The position numbers and the translations under genes are program-made. Shown here one piece after another: positions 23,594 through 29,139 of a DNA stretch of 31,871 nt (position 1 is its first letter; each line of letters begins with the position of its first letter). The notes under the pieces are model-generated. The model was given only the letters and a program-made list of their open reading frames with translations, searched no databases and was not told the origin of the DNA. Source of the stretch: Gp7-AA10 sp035636095 (GTDB lineage: Bacteria > Acidobacteriota > Thermoanaerobaculia > Gp7-AA8); NCBI GenBank assembly GCA_035636095.1, contig DASPZU010000074.1, positions 1-31,871 on the forward strand, read 5' to 3'.

Positions 23594-24454
23594 GTGAGTA
23601 GCGAACCGCCGTGGCGTGAATATGAACGGGCTGTTCACGAGGAACTACGGAGCAAATATCCCGGCGTGGATGTCCGCTTCGATGTGACTATCGCTGGTCG
23701 GCGTTCCCGCGTTGATCGGCAAGTTGATGTTCTCGTTTTGGAGCAGCTGCACGGAACGGACGTGTTGACCGCAGTCGACGCAAAGCATTACGGCCGGCGG
23801 ATCGACGTGACACACGTCGAGGCGTTTCTCGGACTCCTCGATGACATAAGTGTCGACCGCGGAATGATGGTCAGCCCTAATGGCTACACGCCAGCCGCGC
23901 TCGACCGTGCGTTTCGCGATGACGTCGACCTTGACCTTGAGATTTTGAGTCTTGCCGAGCTGCAGGTTTGGCAAGCAGAGGGCGCGATTCCCTACGCAGG
24001 TCGAAACGCGGTTCTTCTTCCTAGTCCGTTCGGGTGGATCATAGACGGGCAACGCAGGTCGGGAATGCTCGCGCGACTCTACCGGCGTGGTCTACCTTTC
24101 GAAGAAGCTGCGGAAATGCGAGAGTGGATGTACGTGAATCTATGGGATCGCACTGGAGCCGTCGATTCCTTGGAAGCACTTCTCGCCAAGCAATCAGCCG
24201 ACATTCACGAAAGTTCGCCTGAGGCGATCATCCATGTTGACGACATTCAGAACGACGGTGGGCGTCGAATCTGCATCCGAACCGCGGACATCCCAGGTTA
24301 CCCAGCAACGGAGATCACCGGGTTTGCTGAGTTTGCGAACAGCATCTTCTTCGCGGTCCTGTTTACTCCGCCGGCAGTGGAACGAAGAAACCGACGAAAG
24401 CTGGAGTACTTGTTGCGAAAAGTCCAACCCATACATGTCCGGACTGCTGCCTAA
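23594..24454 (+). CDS. Mrr-like (PD-(D/E)xK) restriction endonuclease
   Basis: 286 residues from GTG 23594. The nuclease core is Glu12, RQVDVLVLE (Asp45), LTAVDAKHYG (Asp62-x-Lys64) and a following helix with VEAFLGLLDDI, then RGMMVSPNGYTPAAL, where a conserved strand and helix close the fold. This is the type IV/Mrr restriction endonuclease arrangement, an enzyme cutting modified or foreign DNA. The C-terminal 150 residues have no family I recognise and may bind the target. There is no partner methyltransferase nearby, as expected for a type IV enzyme. The TAA stop is in the CCTAACTCG box of the next attC-like site. Confidence 0.75.
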   Translation: MSSEPPWREYERAVHEELRSKYPGVDVRFDVTIAGRRSRVDRQVDVLVLEQLHGTDVLTAVDAKHYGRRIDVTHVEAFLGLLDDISVDRGMMVSPNGYTPAALDRAFRDDVDLDLEILSLAELQVWQAEGAIPYAGRNAVLLPSPFGWIIDGQRRSGMLARLYRRGLPFEEAAEMREWMYVNLWDRTGAVDSLEALLAKQSADIHESSPEAIIHVDDIQNDGGRRICIRTADIPGYPATEITGFAEFANSIFFAVLFTPPAVERRNRRKLEYLLRKVQPIHVRTAA

Positions 24455-24580
24455 CTCGCGGCAGCAGCCGACGCCGCCCGCTCGTGGCCCGCGCTTCCGC
24501 GCCTCGAGTTTCGTGAACTCGGGTATCGTACTGCTGGCAAGAGGACCCAGGGGCGCGGCTGAGCCGCCGATACGTTAACC
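24449..24580 (+). other. attC-like site 5
   Basis: Left box GCCTAACTCG contains the nuclease stop. AGCAGCCGACGCCGC and GGGGCGCGGCTGAGCCGC are the inner arms, very like those of classical resistance-cassette sites. CTCGAGTT and GAACTCGGG form a central hairpin, and GTTAACC (24574-24580) is the right box. It is the best-formed site of the set. Confidence 0.8.
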
Positions 24581-24592
24581 TGACTCTCCAGG

Positions 24593-24883
24593 TCACCGTG
24601 AACGAGATGACGATTTCGTCTGCGCTAGCTCGATTTTGAGTCGCTCCGCCAAGAAAACCTTTACGAGCGACTGGTACGGAACATCGCGTTTGTTCGCCAA
24701 TCGCTTGAGCTCCGCAATCATCGATTCGGGCAACCGAATCGAGATCGTGCGCAAGGTTGGGCGCAGCTTCGGCAGAGTCGCTCTCGATCCCTTCGACCAA
24801 TCGATGTACTCGGTCGAATCTTCTCGACGCCAGAATTCTCGCTCCTCGGCCTCGTTAGTGAATTTCGGAATCTTCTTTCGCAT
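24593..24883 (-). CDS. CopG/BrnA-type antitoxin, partner toxin not seen
   Basis: 96 residues from ATG 24883, giving the family start MRKKIPKFTNEAEEREFW. The typical DSTEYIDWSKGSRATLP segment is followed by a ribbon-helix-helix domain, TISIRLPESMIAELKRLAN, and KRDVPYQSLVKVFLAERL. In this CopG antitoxin family the toxin is usually a small BrnT-like RNase encoded just upstream, but only about 190 bases separate this start from the next gene, with no toxin frame visible. It may be an orphan that counters a toxin elsewhere. It ends 13 bases from attC-like site 5, in opposite orientation to the other cassette genes. Two further ATGs at 24892 and 24919 are less likely starts. Confidence 0.8.
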   Translation of the reverse strand: MRKKIPKFTNEAEEREFWRREDSTEYIDWSKGSRATLPKLRPTLRTISIRLPESMIAELKRLANKRDVPYQSLVKVFLAERLKIELAQTKSSSRSR

Positions 24884-25073
24884 GGAGCTCATGTCCCGGA
24901 ATGAAATCGGGCGAATCAACTTCCTTCAAATCGTAAGGCGACAAACAGCAAGCGTCCGAGAGTGTAGTACGTCGTTTCGGCCCGCCAGTGCGGAGGATCG
25001 CCTCGCGCCCGTCGGGCGGACGAAAAGCTCCGATAGAAAGTATTGAAGATCCCGTGGTCGTGCTCTACGGTAT

Positions 25074-25658
25074 GTGGCTATGGGCGCGGACGTGCCGGCG
25101 GACATCAGAGAGCTGCAGGATCAGCTCGAAGCGGCGGAGCGCGATGCCGAGGCGCTCGTGGCGGGGTTGTCCGATGCACAGGGCAGCCGGGCGGCCGAAG
25201 TCGGGCAGTGGAGCGTGGCCCAATGTCTCGACCATCTCGCGACCGGCAATCGCGTGTATCTGCGCGCCATGCAGGAGTCCGCGAATCGTGCGCGAACGCG
25301 CGGAAGGCACCGACGGCGGCCGGCCAGGGCAGGATGGGTGGGTCGGTTGTTCGTCAGCTTCCTCGAGCCGCCGCCGAAGTGGTGGTCGACGCGGAGGGCG
25401 CCTCGGAAAATTCGGCCGCGCGCGGTGCCGCCGCTCGCGGAGACGTTCGCAAGCTTCGTGGATGCGCAGTCGGACGTCCGGGCTTTCCTAAGCGCGAATG
25501 CCGACCTCGATCTGGTCGGCATACGGTTTCCAAACCCCTTTGTGCGCGGTGTCTTTTTCACTCTCGCCACCGGCCTCCATGTCCTCGCGGCTCACGAGAG
25601 ACGCCACTTGTGGCAGGCTTGGCAAGTGCGTCGAGCGATAGAGCGCGCAGAGGAATGA
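25074..25658 (+). CDS. DinB-like putative metal-dependent four-helix protein
   Basis: 194 residues from GTG 25074, or 192 from ATG 25080. The pattern WSVAQCLDHLATGNRVYLRAM near residue 45 and GLHVLAAHERRHLWQAWQ near residue 170 place the three histidines expected for the DinB/YfiT fold. These proteins include thiol- and metal-dependent transferases, but most are uncharacterised. A basic insertion (RARTRGRHRRRPARAG) separates the helices. The stop overlaps the next start as ATGA, so it is cotranslated with the LuxR-type regulator. The GC content rises sharply compared with the cassette genes to the left, indicating a different source. Confidence 0.7.
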   Translation: MAMGADVPADIRELQDQLEAAERDAEALVAGLSDAQGSRAAEVGQWSVAQCLDHLATGNRVYLRAMQESANRARTRGRHRRRPARAGWVGRLFVSFLEPPPKWWSTRRAPRKIRPRAVPPLAETFASFVDAQSDVRAFLSANADLDLVGIRFPNPFVRGVFFTLATGLHVLAAHERRHLWQAWQVRRAIERAEE

Positions 25659-26074
25659 CCAAGCAGATCGTGCTGTGGGGCGCAGCCGGCGGAGTGCTCA
25701 TCGCGCTCCTGAAGATGATCGAGTACAAGCATTTCGTCCACGAGTATCCGTCCGAGATGTACGGCGGTCTGGTGGCGCTCATCTTCACGTCGATCGGCAT
25801 CTACCTCGGCCTGAAGTGGACCCGGACGAGGGAACGCGCGGGCGGCCCATTCGTCCTCAACGCCACCAACCTCCGCGACGTCGGGCTCACCCAGCGCGAG
25901 CACGAGATCCTCGGCCTCATCGCGCATGGGCTCAGCAACCGGGAGATCGGCGAGAAGCTGTTCGTCTCGGAGAACACGGTCAAGACGCACTCGTCGCGGC
26001 TCTTCGAGAAGATGCAGGTCAACCGCCGCGTCCAGGCGGTCCAGAGGGGAAAAGAGCTGGGCCTGATCCCCTGA
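25655..26074 (+). CDS. membrane-anchored LuxR-type transcription regulator
   Basis: 139 residues from ATG 25655. Two predicted membrane helices occupy the N terminus: TKQIVLWGAAGGVLIALLKMI and YGGLVALIFTSIGIYLGL. The C-terminal 65 residues are a classical LuxR/GerE HTH (LTQREHEILGLIAHGLSNREIGEKLFVSENTVKTH split over two helices). There is no receiver domain, so the signal would be sensed in the membrane. The DUF4199 membrane protein follows after a 97-base gap that holds an inverted repeat (26085-26121), a likely binding site. Regulator and DUF4199 genes seem to form a unit. Confidence 0.8.
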   Translation: MTKQIVLWGAAGGVLIALLKMIEYKHFVHEYPSEMYGGLVALIFTSIGIYLGLKWTRTRERAGGPFVLNATNLRDVGLTQREHEILGLIAHGLSNREIGEKLFVSENTVKTHSSRLFEKMQVNRRVQAVQRGKELGLIP

Positions 26075-26084
26075 AACGCGAATT

Positions 26085-26121
26085 CATACTTTCGTTGACC
26101 CGCAAATCACCCGAAAGTATG
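26085..26121. promoter_or_regulatory. inverted repeat with promoter elements before the DUF4199 gene
   Basis: CATACTTTCG (26085-26094) and CGAAAGTATG (26112-26121) are perfect 10-base arms 17 bases apart. TTGACC (26095-26100) lies in the spacer, and a weak TATGCC is 17 bases further (26118-26123). The layout suggests an operator over a promoter for the 26172 gene; a terminator for the regulator gene is the alternative, but no U-tract follows. Confidence 0.55.
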
Positions 26122-26171
26122 CCGCGCGGGCGGAGGCGGGAGCCCTACGTTGCAGCCCGAAGGAGAAAGCA

Positions 26172-26702
26172 ATGAAGCGAATCGTCCTCATCTTCGGCCT
26201 GATCTCCGGCGGCATCGCGTCGGCGATGATGTTCCTCACCCTCCCGCTCATCGACCGCGGCGTGATCAAATTCGAGAACGGGGAGCTGATCGGCTACACC
26301 GCGATCTTCCTCTCGTTCCTCCTGGTCTTCTTCGGCATCCGCTCGTACCGCGAGACGAGTGGCGGCACGATCACGTTCGGCCGCGCGTTGGCGGTCGGCC
26401 TTCTCATCACTCTCATCTCGTGCGTCTTCTATGTCGCGTCGTGGGAAGTCATCTACTTCAAGTTCATGCCTGACTTCGCCGACAAGTTCTCCAGCGCCGC
26501 GATCGCGTCGCTGCGCGCGAAGGGGGCCAGCGACGCCGCCATTATCAAAAAGAAGAAGGAGATGACGGAGTTGAAGGCGATGTACGACAACCCGCTGACG
26601 AACGCTGCCGTAACGTTCCTCGAGCCGTTCCCGGTGGGACTGGTCGTGACGCTCGTCTCGGCAGGCATCCTGCGACGGCGCGTTAGCGGCGCGGCGGGAT
26701 GA
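26172..26702 (+). CDS. DUF4199 membrane protein
   Basis: 176 residues. Three or four membrane helices (IVLIFGLISGGIASAMMFL, YTAIFLSFLLVFFGIRSY, FGRALAVGLLITLISCVFYV, and one near the C terminus). The family's ITFGRALAVG and a cytoplasmic helical segment with IIKKKKEMTELKAMYDNPL lie between. The family is common beside regulators in Acidobacteriota and Bacteroidota, but its role is unknown. AAGGAG precedes the ATG at good distance. Its 3' end overlaps that of the convergent tetR gene by 20 bases. Confidence 0.8.
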   Translation: MKRIVLIFGLISGGIASAMMFLTLPLIDRGVIKFENGELIGYTAIFLSFLLVFFGIRSYRETSGGTITFGRALAVGLLITLISCVFYVASWEVIYFKFMPDFADKFSSAAIASLRAKGASDAAIIKKKKEMTELKAMYDNPLTNAAVTFLEPFPVGLVVTLVSAGILRRRVSGAAG

Positions 26703-27270
26703 GGGCTTCGAGGAGAGTCGCCACGTAGGCCGATAGCCGGCGACCGCGTGGAAGCTCCGCCGGGCACTCGACGCCCAGATGAAGAAAGCCGAGGTACGCG
26801 ACGTAGGCGTGCAAGGCATGGCCGTGCGCCCTCGCCGCCGAGTACCCCATGCTGCGATAGCACGCCTCGAGGTAGCTGATGCGCCGCCGTGACACCCGCG
26901 CCAGCGTCCTGGCGATCACTGGCTCCTCGGTCGAGGCGCTCAGGGCAACGTGAACTCGCCAGGCATCGTTGGGCCGGTTTGCCGCCAGGAACAGCCGCGT
27001 GAGCCGCTTTCGCGGTTCCGCGATGCGCTCCAGATCGGCAATCACTCGATCGGTGTACTGCGCCTCCCAGCGGAGTAGAGCCGCCGAGAGCAGGGCCTCG
27101 CGGTCCGCGAAGTGCCAGTAGAAGCTGCCCTTGGTGGCCCCTAGCGTCCTCGCGATGGCCTCGACCGAGACCGCCACAGGTCCACCCGTGGCGAGGGCCC
27201 GCAGCGCTGCCTCCTCCCAATCGGCCGCCCCGAGTGGCCGGCGCCTCGCTTTGGACTTCGCTTTGGGCAT
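26683..27270 (-). CDS. TetR/AcrR-family repressor
   Basis: 195 residues from ATG 27270, giving MPKAKSKARRRPLGAADW. The HTH is VSVEAIARTLGATKGSFYWHFADREALL, and the C-terminal helices have the usual ligand domain (LLRWEAQYTDRVIADL, AYVAYLGFLHLGVE). An ATG further upstream at 27306 would start in operator DNA and is less likely. Its divergent neighbour encodes an SRPBCC protein. Two matched palindromes in the 85-base divergent region (27285-27302, 27330-27347) should be its operators, one overlapping its own promoter (TTGTCC, 18 bases, TACGAT, minus strand), so autoregulation is likely. Confidence 0.85.
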   Translation of the reverse strand: MPKAKSKARRRPLGAADWEEAALRALATGGPVAVSVEAIARTLGATKGSFYWHFADREALLSAALLRWEAQYTDRVIADLERIAEPRKRLTRLFLAANRPNDAWRVHVALSASTEEPVIARTLARVSRRRISYLEACYRSMGYSAARAHGHALHAYVAYLGFLHLGVECPAELPRGRRLSAYVATLLEALIPPRR

Positions 27271-27284
27271 GACCGGATCGTACA

Positions 27285-27302
27285 CCGTACGCATGCGTAT
27301 GG
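27285..27302. promoter_or_regulatory. TetR operator 1
   Basis: CCGTACGCATGCGTATGG is an 18-base palindrome with one mismatched pair and shares the half-site CCRTACG-N4-CGTATGG with operator 2. It covers the start of the -35 hexamer of the 27356 promoter and lies between the predicted -35 and -10 of tetR. Confidence 0.75.
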
Positions 27303-27328
27303 ACAAATCGAGGTTTCCGCACTATATA
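27300..27328 (+). promoter_or_regulatory. promoter of the SRPBCC gene
   Basis: TGGACA (27300-27305), exactly 17 bases, TATATA (27323-27328). Transcription would start near 27335, inside operator 2. This is the most complete housekeeping-type promoter in the window. Confidence 0.65.
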
Positions 27329-27329
27329 T

Positions 27330-27347
27330 CCATACGGTACCGTATGG
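27330..27347. promoter_or_regulatory. TetR operator 2
   Basis: CCATACGGTACCGTATGG is a perfect 18-base palindrome over the expected transcription start of the 27356 gene. Occupancy would block initiation. Confidence 0.8.
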
Positions 27348-27355
27348 AGGCGCTG

Positions 27356-27898
27356 ATGCGGAACGCACATTCACGAGAGCTGGTCGCCCCGATCGAGCGC
27401 GTGCGACCGTGGATCGAGGCCAGTTGGACGGGCACGGCCCGGGACCCCTTTCCGCGCGACGTCCTGCCGAGCTGGCGCCAAAATCCACCCGGCATCGCCC
27501 CCCTGGCCCTCGTCCCGAACGTCACGCGGGTCGGGCACGGGTCCTTCTCGTTTCGCTTCGAATCGTGGGACGGGGAACGCTGGCGTGCGCGCGTCGAGAG
27601 CCGGCGCTTCCCAGGCTGGCATGGCTTCGACCTTGCGGTCACCTCCGGAGGCTGCAGGGTAACGCACACCGTTGAGCTGGAGGATTCCATCCTGGGCCGC
27701 GTCCTGTGGAGCGTGTTCATCGCGCCGATCCACGACTGGTGCGTCGAGGCGCTACTGGACAGGATCGAGGAGGCGCTGCGGACCGGCGAGATGCCGGCGA
27801 CCACCCGCCGGAAGATGCCGTGGCATGCGGCGACGTCCTTCGCCCTTCTGCGCCGCGCGGGACGAGGGCGGCGCAAGCGCGAGCACAACCCCTCTTAA
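27356..27898 (+). CDS. SRPBCC/polyketide-cyclase-like protein
   Basis: 180 residues from ATG 27356, preceded by GGAGG at five bases. An ATG at 27344 falls in the operator and is rejected. The strand pattern RVGHGSFSFRFESWDGERW, ARVESRRFPGWHGFDLAV and CRVTHTVELEDSILGRVLW, followed by a long C-terminal helix (DWCVEALLDRIEEALRTG), is typical of the START/SRPBCC helix-grip fold, which binds hydrophobic ligands. The C terminus is very basic (RRAGRGRRKRE). Controlled by the divergent TetR repressor, it may bind or modify the same hydrophobic compound that the repressor senses. Confidence 0.65.
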   Translation: MRNAHSRELVAPIERVRPWIEASWTGTARDPFPRDVLPSWRQNPPGIAPLALVPNVTRVGHGSFSFRFESWDGERWRARVESRRFPGWHGFDLAVTSGGCRVTHTVELEDSILGRVLWSVFIAPIHDWCVEALLDRIEEALRTGEMPATTRRKMPWHAATSFALLRRAGRGRRKREHNPS

Positions 27899-27930
27899 CA
27901 GATCGAAACTCTTCCCTCGACGGAATCTAG

Positions 27931-27970
27931 CCGCTCACAATTTGTCACAAGAGATGGGATTGCCGAGGGG
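27931..27970 (+). pseudogene. echo of the S46 peptidase 3' end
   Basis: 31 of 40 bases match 18961-19000, the last codons of the S46 gene, without gaps. Read in the same frame it gives AHNLSQEMGLP against AHNLLQEMGLP, and several differences are synonymous (GCC/GCT, TTA/TTG, CAG/CAA). It is followed by unrelated sequence without the original stop. It is too short to be a gene. Confidence 0.5.
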
Positions 27971-27987
27971 GCCGTTCTTAGACCTCG

Positions 27988-28308
27988 TTAGCGCCGCTTT
28001 GACGTCAGTGTTCTGCCGATATCCTCGCTGTCAGCTCCTGCTGCAAGCAATGACCGAATCAGCAGTTCCATGCTAACCGACGGATCGCCCGCTTCGATCT
28101 TGGCGACCCTTGATTGACTTGATCGCAGCCGTCGCGCGAGTTCTTCCTGCGTGATCTCGAGTTGCTCGCGAAGTTCGCGGAGTTTTCTAGCGAGGAGGAG
28201 TTTTATTTCGACAAGTTGGGAGTCGACTTCATCGAGATTCAGAAAGTCTTTTGCATTACCCAATCTCCAGCCGGCAGCCTCGAGTCGCTTCTTCTTATCC
28301 GCGCGCAT
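27988..28308 (-). CDS. Xre-family antitoxin (HigA-like)
   Basis: 106 residues from ATG 28308, preceded by GGAGG. It begins MRADKKKRLEAAGWRLGNAKDFL, the usual opening of antitoxins paired with Gp49/HigB-type RNases. A dimerisation helix (VEIKLLLARKLRELREQL) and an HTH (ITQEELARRLRSSQSRVAKIEAG) follow. The antitoxin seems intact, but the toxin gene expected just upstream survives only as a fragment in the same frame (28333-28401). The frame could also be read from TTG 28365, which would fuse the two; this is probably accidental. Confidence 0.8.
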   Translation of the reverse strand: MRADKKKRLEAAGWRLGNAKDFLNLDEVDSQLVEIKLLLARKLRELREQLEITQEELARRLRSSQSRVAKIEAGDPSVSMELLIRSLLAAGADSEDIGRTLTSKRR

Positions 28309-28332
28309 CTCTATTTTTCCTCCGCTGCAGCT

Positions 28333-28401
28333 CGTCTTCCTGGTCTTCTTGCCGAATACTTCCAAAATGACGATCGCGTCGTCGGCGATGCGAGTGGTTT
28401 G
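28333..28401 (-). pseudogene. remnant of a Gp49/HigB-type toxin
   Basis: A minus-strand frame after a TGA (28402-28404) reads ADDAIVILEVFGKKTRKT, matching the central strand of phage Gp49-like/HigB toxins. In intact toxins a run such as TPKxVIDxCKRRLxxY continues; here the reading frame passes straight into the antitoxin leader. Both ends of the toxin are therefore missing. Confidence 0.6.
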
Positions 28402-28464
28402 TCAGCCATCGCCTATGGACAACATATGTCAAATCCGACATATTCGCAAACACGCAGCGACGGA

Positions 28465-28527
28465 TCTCGAGTAACAAAGTGTTACGAAGCTCGAGATCCT
28501 TCGCCGTCTGCGCGGCTCAGGATGACG
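28465..28527. repeat. hairpin and dispersed repeat (inverse copy)
   Basis: TCTCGAGTAAC and GTTAC...CTCGAGA (28465-28497) form a stem. 28490-28527 is the reverse-complement relative of the GTCATGCTGAGC repeat at 19022-19054, with an insertion. Both are intergenic repeats without visible coding capacity. Confidence 0.6.
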
Positions 28528-28536
28528 AAACGGTCG

Positions 28537-28542
28537 TAGAAT
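28537..28542 (+). promoter_or_regulatory. TAGAAT -10-like box displaced from the iorA start
   Basis: TAGAATCCCGCC resembles the boxes before 8862 and 9935, but here it is 140 bases from the ATG at 28683 because a repeat (28559-28668) lies between. Confidence 0.35.
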
Positions 28543-28558
28543 CCCGCCGAAACGCGCG

Positions 28559-28668
28559 GACCCTCGCCCCGCGGAGCGGGGAGAGGGTGGCGCGAAGCGC
28601 CGGGTGAGGGGTCCCCTCATCCGCCCTTCGGGCACCTTCTCCCCGCAAGCGGGGCGAAGGGCTTCGCG
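28559..28668. repeat. palindromic REP-like repeat (copy 2)
   Basis: 28561-28610 is 98 percent identical to 16786-16835. A second block, CTTCTCCCCGCAAGCGGGG with flanking CCGCCCTTCGGGC, continues to 28668. It forms strong nested hairpins in the leader of the molybdoenzyme operon. Confidence 0.85.
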
Positions 28669-28682
28669 AAACGGAGGTCTCC

Positions 28683-29138
28683 ATGCCGACGAAGCTGACC
28701 ATCAACGGCAAGTCGCAGTCCGTTTCCTCTTCTCCCGACACGCCGCTGCTGTGGGTGTTGCGCGACGAGCTCGGAATGACCGGCACAAAATTCGGCTGCG
28801 GCCGCGGGCTGTGCGGATCGTGCACCGTGCTCGCCAACGGCGAAGCGATTCGTTCGTGCAGTACCGCGATCGAAAAAGTCGCCGGGAAAAAGATCGTGAC
28901 CATCGAAGGTCTTTCTCCCGACGGCACGCATCCGCTCCAGAAGGCGTGGATGGCGGAGAACGTCCCGCAGTGCGGTTACTGTCAGGCGGGCCAGATCATG
29001 AGCGCCGCCGGCCTGCTGCTGAAGACGAAAAAGCCGAGCGACGACCAGATCGACGAGGCCATGGGCGGCAATCTCTGTCGCTGCGGCACGTACATGCGCA
29101 TCCGTCGCGCGATTCATCGCGCGGCCGAGGAGGTGTGA
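28683..29138 (+). CDS. iorA: isoquinoline 1-oxidoreductase-type 2Fe-2S subunit
   Basis: 151 residues, full length for the small subunit of xanthine-oxidase-family dehydrogenases. The plant-ferredoxin-like cluster uses Cys39, 44, 47 and 59 (FGCGRGLCGSC); the second cluster uses Cys97, 100, 132 and 134 (QCGYCQAG, LCRCG). It passes electrons from the molybdenum centre of the neighbouring subunit. GGAGG lies five bases before the ATG, and one base separates its stop from the next start. The protein itself has no export signal and would be carried out by the Tat-tagged large subunit. The substrate of the complex is unknown. Confidence 0.9.
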   Translation: MPTKLTINGKSQSVSSSPDTPLLWVLRDELGMTGTKFGCGRGLCGSCTVLANGEAIRSCSTAIEKVAGKKIVTIEGLSPDGTHPLQKAWMAENVPQCGYCQAGQIMSAAGLLLKTKKPSDDQIDEAMGGNLCRCGTYMRIRRAIHRAAEEV

Positions 29139-29139
29139 C

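Larger units (their letters stand above)
19285..24883 (+). mobile_element. integron-like gene-cassette array without integrase
   Basis: Five single-gene units in plus orientation and one in minus orientation are separated by 118-145 base imperfect palindromes. At three of them the stop codon of the preceding gene lies in a TCTAAC, GCTAAC or CCTAAC box; CAGCCGAC follows in each. The far ends have GGCCGCGCGGCT-like arms and GTTGGGC, GTTAGGC or GTTAACC boxes 7-20 bases before the next start. This is the arrangement of attC sites (R'', L'', L', R') of integron cassettes. No tyrosine recombinase or attI site is in the window, so this is either a detached array (CALIN type) or the tail of one whose integrase has been lost. 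The left limit is uncertain. Confidence 0.75.

Noticed and set aside
24363..24800. 145-codon minus-strand frame across attC-like site 5
   Set aside because: It overlaps the nuclease end, the palindrome and the antitoxin in another frame and has no family features.
24920..25073. BrnT-type toxin upstream of the CopG antitoxin
   Set aside because: No frame of adequate length or with toxin motifs could be found on the minus strand.
27344..27355. Earlier ATG for the SRPBCC gene
   Set aside because: It is inside operator 2 without a ribosome-binding site, whereas ATG 27356 has GGAGG at correct spacing.
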